The notes under the pieces are model-generated. The model was not told the DNA's origin. It saw only the letters and a list, made by a program, of their open reading frames with translations, and ran no database searches. From Duganella sp. BuS-21 (GTDB lineage: Bacteria > Pseudomonadota > Gammaproteobacteria > Burkholderiales > Burkholderiaceae_D): 64,000 bases of DNA. Positions 1-7,912 of the stretch are shown one piece after another (within the stretch, counting starts at the first letter, position 1; each line of letters opens with the position of its first letter). Where the stretch lies: contig CP097466.1 in NCBI GenBank assembly GCA_041874725.1, positions 2,046,001 through 2,110,000 on the forward strand. The letters run 5' to 3'. Position numbers and translations under genes: made by a program.

Positions 1-266
1 ACGGGAAGGGGTTGGGCCGGGTGGGCTTGGAAGCACGCGGCACCAGCCCAACCCGCACACCGCTGCGGCCAGGGTCGGACCCCTCGGGGTCCGACCCTGG
101 CGTTCGGGGTGCTGTGAAGGACGACTGTTGCGTCGCCAACGGGTATGCGTTCCGACTACCCCGGGAGGCGCAACTGCGTTTCCCGCTAATCCGTGAGGAA
201 TCTTTTTTTTTATCGCCCGTGGTGCGATACTGGCGCTCTTAGAACACTACAACAGGACCCTGGCTG
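1..266. other. Intergenic region upstream of lapA, with hairpins
   Basis: I see no convincing gene in the first 266 bases. A G/C-rich stem pairs GGGTTGGGC (about 9-17) with GCCCAACCC (about 48-56), and a longer palindrome follows at 69-100. A run of T residues lies at about 203-211, shortly before lapA. In relatives ihfB often precedes lapA, but its end is not visible here. Confidence 0.5.
69..100. repeat. GGGTCGGACCCC-type palindrome, copy 1
   Basis: A perfect 15-bp inverted repeat around a 2-nt loop (arms begin CCAGGGTCGGACCCC). Related palindromes occur at 17719-17748 and, with GTCTGACC instead of GTCGGACC, inside lpxK at 41431-41457. This is a short dispersed REP-like family. Confidence 0.75.
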
Positions 267-569
267 ATGAAATTCATCTCCCCCATCATAGGCTTTGTGA
301 TTTTCGTCTTGTTTTTCGGCTTCGCCCTGAAAAACTCGCAGGAAGTCGATCTGCAATTGTTCCTGCACTATGAGCTGCGCGGCCCCTTGGTGCTGATGCT
401 GCTGGGCTTTTTCGTGGCCGGCGCCGTGCTCGGCGTGCTGGCGCTGACGCCCACCGTGTTCCGCCATCGCCGCGAAACCAACAAGCACAAGGTCACCATT
501 CATACGCTGCAATCGTCGGCGCAGCAGGCCACCCGCCAGCCGCAGCCCGATAGCGTCAATACCCAATAA
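267..569 (+). CDS. lapA: LapA family inner-membrane protein (DUF1049)
   Basis: A 100-residue protein with two predicted membrane helices (about residues 4-22 and 38-62) and a basic C-terminal cytoplasmic tail. Size and layout match LapA, the small membrane partner of LapB in control of lipopolysaccharide assembly and LpxC turnover. lapB follows 18 bases downstream, the conserved lapAB order. The assignment rests on topology, size and neighbour, since the family has few diagnostic residues. Confidence 0.85.
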   Translation: MKFISPIIGFVIFVLFFGFALKNSQEVDLQLFLHYELRGPLVLMLLGFFVAGAVLGVLALTPTVFRHRRETNKHKVTIHTLQSSAQQATRQPQPDSVNTQ

Positions 570-587
570 CAAGTACAAAGACATAGC

Positions 588-1763
588 ATGGAATTAGAAC
601 TCTGGTGGTTACTGGGCATCCCCGTCTTCTTCGGTCTGGGATGGGTCGCGGCGCGGGTCGACATCCGTCAACTGCTGTCGGAATCGCGCACCCTGCCGCG
701 CGGCTATTACAAGGGCCTGAACTTTCTGCTCAACGACCAGGCCGACAAGGCGGTCGACGCCTTCATCGACATCGTGCGGCTCGATCCGGAATCGGCCGAG
801 ATGCACTTCGCGCTCGGTAGCCTGTTCCGCCGCCGCGGCGAGACCGAGCGCGCCATCCGCATCCACCAGAACCTGCTGGCGCGTCCCGACCTGCCGCAGG
901 AGCAGAAGGACCAGGCGCGCTATGAGCTGGGCATGGATTATCTGAAGGCCGGCCTGCTGGACCGCGCCGAGGAGACCTTCAACGTGCTGCTCAACGGCCA
1001 GTATGCGGTGCAGGCGCGCCGCGCGCTGCTGGAGATATTCCAGCGCGAGAAGGAGTGGCCGCGCGCCATCGAGGCGGCGATCGGCCTGCAGGAAGCCGGC
1101 GCCGGTTCGCGCCAGAAGGAAATCGCGCAGTTCTACTGCGAGCTGGCGCAGGATGCGCTGGTGCAGATGCATCCGGACGAGGCCCTGGCGCTGCTGGAGA
1201 AGTCGCTGCAGGCCGACCGCGTGAACGTGCGCGCCACCATGCTGAGCGGCGATGCCCAGCTGGCGCAGGGCGACATCGAGGGCGCGCTGCAGACCTGGCG
1301 CCGCGTCGAGCAGATCAGCGTGCCGCACGTGGCGCTGGTGGCGCAGCGCCTGATGGACGGCTACCGCAAGGTCGGCCGCCCGCAGGAAGGCGTGAACCTG
1401 CTGAAGTCCTACCTGGAGCAGGCTTCGTCGATCGACCTGGTGGAGGTGGTGTACAAGGCGGTGCTGGAGCTCGACGGCGTGGAAGCGGCCAAGCAGCTGG
1501 TGGGCGATGAGCTGCGCCGCACGCCGACCCTGCTGGGCCTCGACAAGTTCCTGGAGGCGCGCCTGATGGACGCGCCGGCGTCGGTGATGCCGGAGCTGTC
1601 GATGGTGAAGAACCTGGTGCACAGCTACACGCAGAAGCTGGCGCGCTATCAGTGCGGCCAGTGCGGCTTCAAGGCGCGCCAGTTCTACTGGCAGTGTCCC
1701 GGTTGCAGCCGGTGGGAGAGCTATCCGCCGCGCCGCACCGAAGAATTGAATGTGATGAATTGA
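588..1763 (+). CDS. lapB: Lipopolysaccharide assembly protein LapB (TPR plus rubredoxin-like metal-binding end)
   Basis: A 391-residue protein: an N-terminal membrane anchor (about residues 4-21), a long tetratricopeptide-repeat region, and a C-terminal rubredoxin-like zinc/iron knuckle with cysteines at 356, 359, 370 and 373 (CGQC and CPGC). This is the full LapB/YciM architecture. In enterobacteria LapB recruits FtsH to LpxC and so restrains lipid A synthesis. It probably forms an operon with lapA. The coding end is followed by a dispersed inverted repeat at 1771-1833. Confidence 0.93.
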   Translation: MELELWWLLGIPVFFGLGWVAARVDIRQLLSESRTLPRGYYKGLNFLLNDQADKAVDAFIDIVRLDPESAEMHFALGSLFRRRGETERAIRIHQNLLARPDLPQEQKDQARYELGMDYLKAGLLDRAEETFNVLLNGQYAVQARRALLEIFQREKEWPRAIEAAIGLQEAGAGSRQKEIAQFYCELAQDALVQMHPDEALALLEKSLQADRVNVRATMLSGDAQLAQGDIEGALQTWRRVEQISVPHVALVAQRLMDGYRKVGRPQEGVNLLKSYLEQASSIDLVEVVYKAVLELDGVEAAKQLVGDELRRTPTLLGLDKFLEARLMDAPASVMPELSMVKNLVHSYTQKLARYQCGQCGFKARQFYWQCPGCSRWESYPPRRTEELNVMN

Positions 1764-1770
1764 TACGGAT

Positions 1771-1833
1771 CGTCATTCCCGCGCAGGCGGGAATCCATTC
1801 TCGGCATGGGTTTCCGCCTACGCGGGAACGACG
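1771..1833. repeat. Dispersed inverted repeat (ATTCCCGC...GCGGGAAT type) between lapB and ugd
   Basis: A 63-bp element whose ends are inverted copies (CGTCATTCCCGCG / CGCGGGAACGACG), with an inner hairpin ATTCCCGCGCAGGCGGGAAT. The same design recurs at 30949-31030. The motif resembles the dRS3-type repeats known in Neisseria and is common in betaproteobacterial intergenic DNA. It ends 20 bases before the ugd start. Confidence 0.8.
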
Positions 1834-1853
1834 GTGATGAAAGACTGCTTCTC

Positions 1854-3221
1854 ATGAAAATTACCATCATCGGCACCGGTTATGTGGGGCTGGTTACCGG
1901 CGCCTGCCTGGCGGAGCTGGGCAACGATGTCTTGTGCCTGGACCTGGACCAGGCCAAGATCGATCTGCTGAACGGCGGCGGCATCCCGATCCACGAGCCG
2001 GGCCTGGGCGAGCTGGTGGCGCGCAACCGCGCCGCCGGCCGCCTGCGCTTCTCGACCGACGTCGCCGCTTCGGTGGCGCACGGCGAGGTGCAGTTCATCG
2101 CGGTCGGCACGCCGCCGGACGAGGATGGCGCGGCCGATTTGAGTTACGTGCTGGCGGCGGCCCGCAACATCGGCCGCCACATGAGCGGTTTCAAGGTTGT
2201 CGTCGACAAGTCGACCGTGCCGGTCGGCAGCGGCGAGCGGGTCGCGGCGGCGCTGCGGGAAGCGCTGCAAGCGCGCGGCGCGCCACAGGATTTCTCGGTG
2301 CTGTCGAATCCCGAATTCCTGAAGGAAGGCGCGGCGGTGGAGGATTTCATGCGCCCCGACCGCATCGTCATCGGCCATGACGCCACCCCGGCCGGCCTCA
2401 AGGCCGCCGCCATCATGAAGCTGCTGTACGCGCCGTTCAACCGCAACCATGAGCGCACCTTCTGGATGGACGTGCGTTCGGCGGAGTTCACCAAGTACGC
2501 GGCCAACGCCATGCTGGCGACGCGCATCTCGTTCATGAACGAACTGGCCAACCTGGCCGACCGCGTCGGCGTCGACATCGAGGCGGTACGGCGCGGCATC
2601 GGTTCCGATCCGCGCATCGGCCACAGCTTCCTGTACGCCGGCGCCGGCTACGGCGGCTCCTGCTTCCCCAAGGACGTGCAGGCGCTGGCGTGCACCGCGC
2701 GGCACTACACGCAGGACCTGCTGATCCTGCGCGCGGTGGAGCAGGTCAACCACAGGCAGAAGCAGGTGCTGGGTCAGAAGGTGTTGTGTCGCTTCGGCGC
2801 CGACCTGGCTGGCAAACACTTCGCTATCTGGGGTCTGGCCTTCAAGCCGAATACCGACGATATGCGCGAAGCACCGGCGCGGGTGCTGGTGCGCCAGTTG
2901 ATCGACGCCGGCGCCACGCTGGCCGTGTACGACCCGGTGGCCATGGATGAAGCGCGGCGCGTGCTGGCACTGGAACTGGGCGGCGCCGAACTGGCGCGCG
3001 TGCGCTTCGCCGACAGCCCGATGGATGCGCTGAGCGGCGCCGAGGCGCTGGTCATCGTCACCGAGTGGAAGGCCTTCCGCAGTCCGGACTTCGAGCGCAT
3101 CAAGGCGGCGCTCAAGCAGGCCGTGATTTTCGACGGCCGCAACCTGTTCGAGCCGCAGGCGATGGCGCAAGCCGGATTTGAATACCACGGCATCGGCCGT
3201 TCCATATTGACCCGCACTTAA
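1854..3221 (+). CDS. ugd: UDP-glucose 6-dehydrogenase
   Basis: Converts UDP-glucose to UDP-glucuronate with two NAD+, a precursor for capsule, exopolysaccharide and LPS sugars. The 455-residue protein has the N-terminal Rossmann motif GTGYVG and the catalytic cysteine C270 in [10 protein letters not shown], followed by the C-terminal UDP-binding domain ([19 protein letters not shown]). I chose the ATG at 1854, where [12 protein letters not shown] begins; the reading frame is open upstream only because it runs through the repeat at 1771-1833. rfaE1 follows after 12 bases. Confidence 0.95.
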   Translation: MKITIIGTGYVGLVTGACLAELGNDVLCLDLDQAKIDLLNGGGIPIHEPGLGELVARNRAAGRLRFSTDVAASVAHGEVQFIAVGTPPDEDGAADLSYVLAAARNIGRHMSGFKVVVDKSTVPVGSGERVAAALREALQARGAPQDFSVLSNPEFLKEGAAVEDFMRPDRIVIGHDATPAGLKAAAIMKLLYAPFNRNHERTFWMDVRSAEFTKYAANAMLATRISFMNELANLADRVGVDIEAVRRGIGSDPRIGHSFLYAGAGYGGSCFPKDVQALACTARHYTQDLLILRAVEQVNHRQKQVLGQKVLCRFGADLAGKHFAIWGLAFKPNTDDMREAPARVLVRQLIDAGATLAVYDPVAMDEARRVLALELGGAELARVRFADSPMDALSGAEALVIVTEWKAFRSPDFERIKAALKQAVIFDGRNLFEPQAMAQAGFEYHGIGRSILTRT

Positions 3222-3233
3222 CGAGGCCCCATT

Positions 3234-4157
3234 TTGACGAAGAATCTGGACAAAGTACGCATCCTGGTGGTGGGTGACGTGATGTTGGACCGCTACTGGT
3301 TCGGCGAAGTAAGCCGCATCTCGCCGGAGGCGCCGGTGCCGGTGGTGCGCATCGAGCGGCGCGAAGCGCGCCTGGGCGGCGCCGCCAACGTGTCGCGCAA
3401 CGCTGCCGCACTGGGCGCGCAGGCCGGCCTGCTGGGTATTGTCGGCGACGACGAAGCCGGCGACGAGGTGGCGCAGCTGCTGGAAGGCGGCGGCATCCGC
3501 AGCTACCTGAAACGCGACCAGGCCATTTCCACCATCATCAAGCTGCGCGTGATCGGCCGTCAGCAGCAGATGGTGCGCATCGATTTCGAGGAGGCGCCGA
3601 CCGACACGGTGTTGCGCGACAAGCTGGAGCAGTTCAAGACGCTGCTGCCCGATTACGATGTGATCGTGCTGTCGGACTACGCCAAGGGCAGCCTGGTGGC
3701 GGTGGCCGACATGATCGCGGCGGCGCGCGCGGCCGGCAAGGTGGTGATGGTCGATCCGAAAGGCGACGACTTCACGCGCTATGCCGGCGCCACGGTGCTG
3801 ACGCCGAACAAGTCGGAATTCAAGCGCATCGTCGGTTCGTGGAACAGTGAGGAGCAGCTGACCGCCAAGGCGCAGGCCCTGCGTGCCGAACTGAAACTCG
3901 ACGCGCTGCTGCTGACCCGCTCGGAAGAGGGCATGACGCTGTACACCGACGGCGAGCAGTTCCACATGCCGGCCCAGGCGCGCGAGGTGTTCGACGTCTC
4001 CGGCGCCGGCGACACCGTGATCGCCACCATGGCCTGCATGTTGGGCACCGGCGCCGGCTGGCAGGAGGCGGTGGAGACGGCCAACCGCGCCGGCGGCATC
4101 GTGGTCGGCAAGCTGGGCACGGCGACCGTCACGCGCGAGGAGTTGTTCGGCGCCTGA
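3234..4157 (+). CDS. rfaE1: D-glycero-beta-D-manno-heptose-7-phosphate kinase (RfaE1, kinase domain only)
   Basis: Phosphorylates heptose 7-phosphate at C1 on the route to ADP-heptose for the LPS inner core. This 307-residue ribokinase/PfkB-fold protein has the N-terminal GDVMLDRYWFGEVSRISPEAPVPV signature region and the catalytic DVSGAGDTV motif with D260. Only the kinase half of HldE is present, as in other betaproteobacteria where the nucleotidyltransferase (RfaE2) is a separate gene. It starts at TTG 3234, preceded by a GAGG ribosome site. Confidence 0.92.
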   Translation: MTKNLDKVRILVVGDVMLDRYWFGEVSRISPEAPVPVVRIERREARLGGAANVSRNAAALGAQAGLLGIVGDDEAGDEVAQLLEGGGIRSYLKRDQAISTIIKLRVIGRQQQMVRIDFEEAPTDTVLRDKLEQFKTLLPDYDVIVLSDYAKGSLVAVADMIAAARAAGKVVMVDPKGDDFTRYAGATVLTPNKSEFKRIVGSWNSEEQLTAKAQALRAELKLDALLLTRSEEGMTLYTDGEQFHMPAQAREVFDVSGAGDTVIATMACMLGTGAGWQEAVETANRAGGIVVGKLGTATVTREELFGA

Positions 4158-4275
4158 TCGGCTGTCGCCGCTTTGATCTGGCTCAAGCCGGCGCTGTCAA
4201 CCGCGCCGCGAGTGGGCGCCGTTAAGGTGATTCAAGGTGCGATGGTCGCCCTTGTTCACTTTAACGGAGACACTT

Positions 4276-4572
4276 ATGTACAAGAAACTACTGATGGCGG
4301 TGGCCGCGCTGGTGGCCACCATGAGCATGGCCTGGGCCCAGGTCGACGTCAACAAGGCCGACGCGGCCGCGCTGGACAGCATACGCGGCCTGGGGCCGGC
4401 CAAGACCAAGGCCATCCTGGAAGAACGCAAGAAGGGCGAGTTCAAGGACTGGGGCGATTTCGCGCAGCGCGTGAAGGGCATCGGCGATAAAAACGCCGCC
4501 CGGCTGTCGGAAGCCGGCCTGCAGGTGAACGGCAAGTCGAAAGATGGTGCGCCGGCCAAAGCCTCAAAGTAA
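4276..4572 (+). CDS. Small secreted ComEA-like helix-hairpin-helix protein
   Basis: A 98-residue protein with a Sec signal peptide (about residues 1-22, ending MAWA-Q) followed by a single ComEA-type (HhH)2 DNA-binding module that starts VDVNKADAAALDSIRGLGP. In competence systems ComEA binds incoming double-stranded DNA in the periplasm; many betaproteobacteria carry such minimal versions. The ATG at 4276 follows an ACGGAGA site. No other competence gene is adjacent, so a DNA-uptake role is inference from the fold. Confidence 0.85.
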   Translation: MYKKLLMAVAALVATMSMAWAQVDVNKADAAALDSIRGLGPAKTKAILEERKKGEFKDWGDFAQRVKGIGDKNAARLSEAGLQVNGKSKDGAPAKASK

Positions 4573-4588
4573 GATAGCGGTTTCCCCA

Positions 4589-4615
4589 TAGCCCGCAGCG
4601 ACCCGCTGCGGGCTA
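4589..4615 (+). terminator. Strong hairpin after the comEA-like gene
   Basis: A perfect 12-bp stem (TAGCCCGCAGCG / CGCTGCGGGCTA) with a 3-nt loop lies 17 bases after the stop codon. There is no T-run, so it may be a transcript-end stabiliser or weak terminator rather than a full intrinsic terminator. Confidence 0.5.
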
Positions 4616-4634
4616 CTCAAACGGAGACCGCCGC

Positions 4635-6002
4635 ATGCAGTGCAAACCTCTCGCGCTGGCCCTGCTGATCGCAGTGCCGGCCATGGCCGCCCAAGCTGGC
4701 ACACCTGCTACGCCCGATACCAGGCGTCATCAGGCCCAGATCGACCGCATCGTCCAGGAAATTTCCCCCGTTCGCATCGAAGCCACCATCCGCAAGCTGG
4801 TGGGTTTTCGCACGCGCCATACGATGTCGGACACGGTGTCCGAGACCGAGGGCATCGGCGCTGCGCGGCGCTGGATCAAGGCGGAGCTGGAGCGCTGCGG
4901 CGCCGGCACCGCGCTGAAGGTGGACTTCGACAGCCATATCGCGCCGGTCTCCGCGCGCATCAGCCGTCCGACCGAGATCGTCAACGTGGTGGCGACCTTG
5001 CCGGGCACGCAGGCGGCGTCGGTCGAGCGCATGTACGTGGTCAGCGGCCATTACGACTCGCGCAACACCGATGTGATGGACGCGCTGGGCGACGCCCCCG
5101 GCGCCAATGACGACGCTTCCGGCACGGCGGCGGTGATGGAGATGGCTTGCGTGATGGCCAAGTATAAATTCGACGCCACGCTGGTGTTCATGACGGTGGC
5201 GGCGGAGGAGCAGGGCTTGCTGGGCGCGGCGCATTGGGCCGAGCAGGCCAGGCAGAAGAACCTGAACATCGCCGGCATGTTCACCAACGATATCATCGGC
5301 AGCTCGCGCGATGAGCATGGCAAGAAGGACGACACGCAGGTGCGCCTGTTCGCCGAAGGCCTGCCGCTGCAGAAGGAGGCCAGCGAGGCGGTGCGCACGC
5401 TGATCCAGACCGGGGGCGAGAACGATTCGCTGTCGCGCCAGCTGGCGCGCGCGGTGAAGGAGGCCGGCGAGCGCTATGTGCCGAAGTTCAAGGTGAGCGT
5501 GATCCAGCGGCGCGACCGCTATCTGCGCGGCGGTGATCATATGCCGTTCCTGGAGCGCGGTTATGCGGCCTTGCGCTTCACCGAGCCGGCCGAGGATTTC
5601 AACCACCAGCACCAGAACATCCGCACCGAGAACGGTGTGCTGATCGGCGATCTGCCGCAGTACAACGACTACCACTACATCGCCAAGGTGGCGCGCGTGA
5701 ACGCCGCAGCCCTGTCGACGCTGGCGCTGGCGCCGGCCGCGCCGCAGAAGGTGCAGGTGCGCACCTCCAAGCTGCAGAACGATACCGAGCTGGTTTGGCA
5801 GGCCAACGGCGAGCCGGATCTGGCGGGCTACCGCATCGTCTGGCGCGATACCACGGCGGCCGATTGGCAGGGCGCGAAGTTCGTCGGCAAGGCCACCGAA
5901 TTCACGCTGCCGCTGTCGAAGGATAATGTGTACTTCGGCGTGCAGGCGATCGACGTCGACGGCAACGTCAGCCCGGCCAGCTATCCGACGCCGCTGCGCT
6001 GA
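4635..6002 (+). CDS. Secreted M28-family metallopeptidase
   Basis: A 455-residue exported zinc aminopeptidase-type enzyme. It has a signal peptide (about 1-21, ending AAQA), then the M28 metal ligands: H139 in SGHYDSRN, D159 in GANDDASG and E191-E192 in VAAEEQG, with further ligands after. A C-terminal fibronectin-III-like stretch (about 365-455, ELVWQANGEPDLAGYRIVWR) follows the catalytic domain. The substrate is not evident. The stop overlaps the start of the next gene by one base (TGATG), so the two are probably translationally coupled. Confidence 0.9.
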   Translation: MQCKPLALALLIAVPAMAAQAGTPATPDTRRHQAQIDRIVQEISPVRIEATIRKLVGFRTRHTMSDTVSETEGIGAARRWIKAELERCGAGTALKVDFDSHIAPVSARISRPTEIVNVVATLPGTQAASVERMYVVSGHYDSRNTDVMDALGDAPGANDDASGTAAVMEMACVMAKYKFDATLVFMTVAAEEQGLLGAAHWAEQARQKNLNIAGMFTNDIIGSSRDEHGKKDDTQVRLFAEGLPLQKEASEAVRTLIQTGGENDSLSRQLARAVKEAGERYVPKFKVSVIQRRDRYLRGGDHMPFLERGYAALRFTEPAEDFNHQHQNIRTENGVLIGDLPQYNDYHYIAKVARVNAAALSTLALAPAAPQKVQVRTSKLQNDTELVWQANGEPDLAGYRIVWRDTTAADWQGAKFVGKATEFTLPLSKDNVYFGVQAIDVDGNVSPASYPTPLR

Positions 6003-7324
6003 TGAAGATTTCGCGCATCCTCCACGCCGGCTATGTGTTCGACAGCGGCGGCACGCGGATCATGTTCGATCCGGTGTTCGAGAATCCGTTCAGCAGGAAT
6101 TGCCATGCGTTTCCTGATGTGCGCTTCGAGCTGGCGCAGGTGCGCGCGCTGCGGCCGGATGCGGTGTTCATCTCGCACTTCCACGATGATCACTGCTCGC
6201 TGGAGAGCCTGGACCTGCTGGACCGGGCCACGCCGATTTATCTCTACTGCCTGTTCGATGAACTGTTTGCGATGATCCGCGAGCTGGGTTTCGCCGACGT
6301 GCGGCCGTTGGCGCTCGATGTGCCGGTGCGGGTGGGCGGCTTCGAGGTGATCGCGCGCCGCGCGCTCGATGCCGACGTGGACTCCATGTTCCAGATCCGC
6401 GCCGAGGGCCTGAATGTGCTCAACGTGGTCGATTCGTGGATGGACCCGGAGACGCTGGAGCAGCTCAAGCCCTACGCGCCGTGGGACATGGTGCTGTGGC
6501 CTTTTCAGACCATGCGCGAGGTGGACGTGATCGCGCCGTCGCGCGCGGTGCCGGGGCCGGTGGAGCTGCCGGAGGAATGGCCGGAGCAGTTGCATGCATT
6601 GGCGCCGCGCTATGTGGTGCCGAGTTCCTGCCAGTTCAATCAGGAGCCGTGGTCGTGGTACAACCATGCGATGTTCCCGATCACGTATCGGCGGTTCGAG
6701 CAGGCGGTGGCCGAGTGGCTGCCGTCGGCGCGCGTGGTGCGGCTGAATCCATCGGTGGCGGTGGAGTTGACTGCCGATGCGCTGCTGCCGGCGGCGCCGC
6801 TGCCGTGGGTGGTGCCGGTGGGCGATCAGGACATCGACTTCGCCTACGATCCCGACATCGTGCCGCCGCCGACCTCCGAAATCGCGCAGCACTTTGCTGC
6901 GCTGACGGCGGAGCAGACCGCGCAGGTGCTGGCGTTCTGTCGCAGCGGCCTGCTGGAACGCTACCAAGACATGGAGCTGCCGGAAGAGAGCTACTTCGCC
7001 ACGCCATGCGTGTGGCAGCTGTCGCTGTATGACCACGCCGGCGCGGTGCAGCAGTTCCGCTACACCATTCACGGCGACAGCATCGCCTTGGCCGGTGATG
7101 AGGAAGCGCCGACCTGGATGACTGAGATCCCGATGGCCAAGCTGTACGCCGGCCTGGCGCTGGGCGAATCGCTGACCTCCATGTACATGCGCATAGCCGG
7201 CGCACCAGCCGACGCCGACATCGTCGACGACCCGCTGATCCGTACCCTGTTCAACGACGCCTTCGCCGCCTACCAGGCCGCCCAACTACGCCGCATCAAG
7301 GAGCGTGCAGCACCGCAGGGATAA
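6002..7324 (+). CDS. Metallo-beta-lactamase-fold hydrolase
   Basis: A 440-residue cytoplasmic protein (no signal peptide). The N-terminal third carries the MBL-fold metal motif HFHDDH (residues 59-64) after a DPVFENP strand typical of UlaG/RomA-like hydrolases. The C-terminal region (about 230-440) has no motif I recognise. It is coupled by overlap to the upstream M28 peptidase. The exact substrate cannot be read from the sequence. Confidence 0.8.
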   Translation: MKISRILHAGYVFDSGGTRIMFDPVFENPFSRNCHAFPDVRFELAQVRALRPDAVFISHFHDDHCSLESLDLLDRATPIYLYCLFDELFAMIRELGFADVRPLALDVPVRVGGFEVIARRALDADVDSMFQIRAEGLNVLNVVDSWMDPETLEQLKPYAPWDMVLWPFQTMREVDVIAPSRAVPGPVELPEEWPEQLHALAPRYVVPSSCQFNQEPWSWYNHAMFPITYRRFEQAVAEWLPSARVVRLNPSVAVELTADALLPAAPLPWVVPVGDQDIDFAYDPDIVPPPTSEIAQHFAALTAEQTAQVLAFCRSGLLERYQDMELPEESYFATPCVWQLSLYDHAGAVQQFRYTIHGDSIALAGDEEAPTWMTEIPMAKLYAGLALGESLTSMYMRIAGAPADADIVDDPLIRTLFNDAFAAYQAAQLRRIKERAAPQG

Positions 7325-7339
7325 ATCAGGGCGATATTT

Positions 7340-7760
7340 CTAATCGATATCCTCTAGCTGGTCCCATGCCCGTCGGTATTTGGGGAGGCGGCGTTCCAGT
7401 GTGTTTTGCGCCTGGTCGTTGGCGTGAGCGACCAGCGTGAGTGCCGTGCTGAGCGCGTCGCTCATCGCTTTGGCGGCAATTTTCATCGACTCGGCCGACG
7501 ACGACGGCGGTGTGCCAGCACTCGCGGATTTGCATGCGGATTCGCGTGCCTTCGGGGAGGAACAGCTGCTTCCATTGATAGCCGCGTACCGGCATGGCGT
7601 CGGCGCGGTCTTGTGCGATCCAGAGCTGAACGGCTTTGATGAGCGCTTCGCTCGCTGAAAGCGTGCTGCCGCTCGCGCGCAGGTAGCTGCGGAGCTCGTT
7701 AAAAACGCTTGCCGGGAGTATAGGTGGGGGCGGTAAGTGCTCAAGGCTTGCGGGACACAT
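7340..7760 (-). pseudogene. Frameshifted gene (N-terminal helix / GYQWK-LFLP protein)
   Basis: The start at 7760 has an excellent AAAGGAG site 9 bases upstream. The first roughly 90 residues (PASVFNELRSYLRASGSTLS ... GYQWKQLFLPEGTRIRM) look like a protein kind I recall from Massilia/Duganella genomes. From about 7490 the protein-like reading continues in another frame (MKIAAKAMSDALSTALTLVA ... RAWDQLEDID) to the stop at 7340, while the starting frame turns into low-quality sequence ending at 7326. A +1 shift near the GTCGTCGTC run is needed to join them. I read this as a frameshift mutation or sequencing error. Confidence 0.6.
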
Positions 7761-7912
7761 TCTCGTTCTCCTTTCTCTTTCGTTCTCTTTTCTTCTCTTC
7801 CTGTCTCTTGGACCGAAGTTTGAGAGAGGAGTTCAAAAACTAAAGAAAGAGACAAAAAGAGAAAGCCAAAAGAGAAATGCTCCCGCAAGGGTTGGGATTT
7901 GGCTCCCCGTGC

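Noticed and set aside
1818..3965. Long minus-strand open frame (715 codons) opposite ugd and rfaE1
   Set aside because: It is antisense to two certain genes and has a histidine/arginine/alanine-rich composition expected from GC-rich shadow frames.
4276..4572. Complete competence locus
   Set aside because: Only a minimal ComEA-like gene is present; no ComEC, pilin or ComF genes occur nearby.
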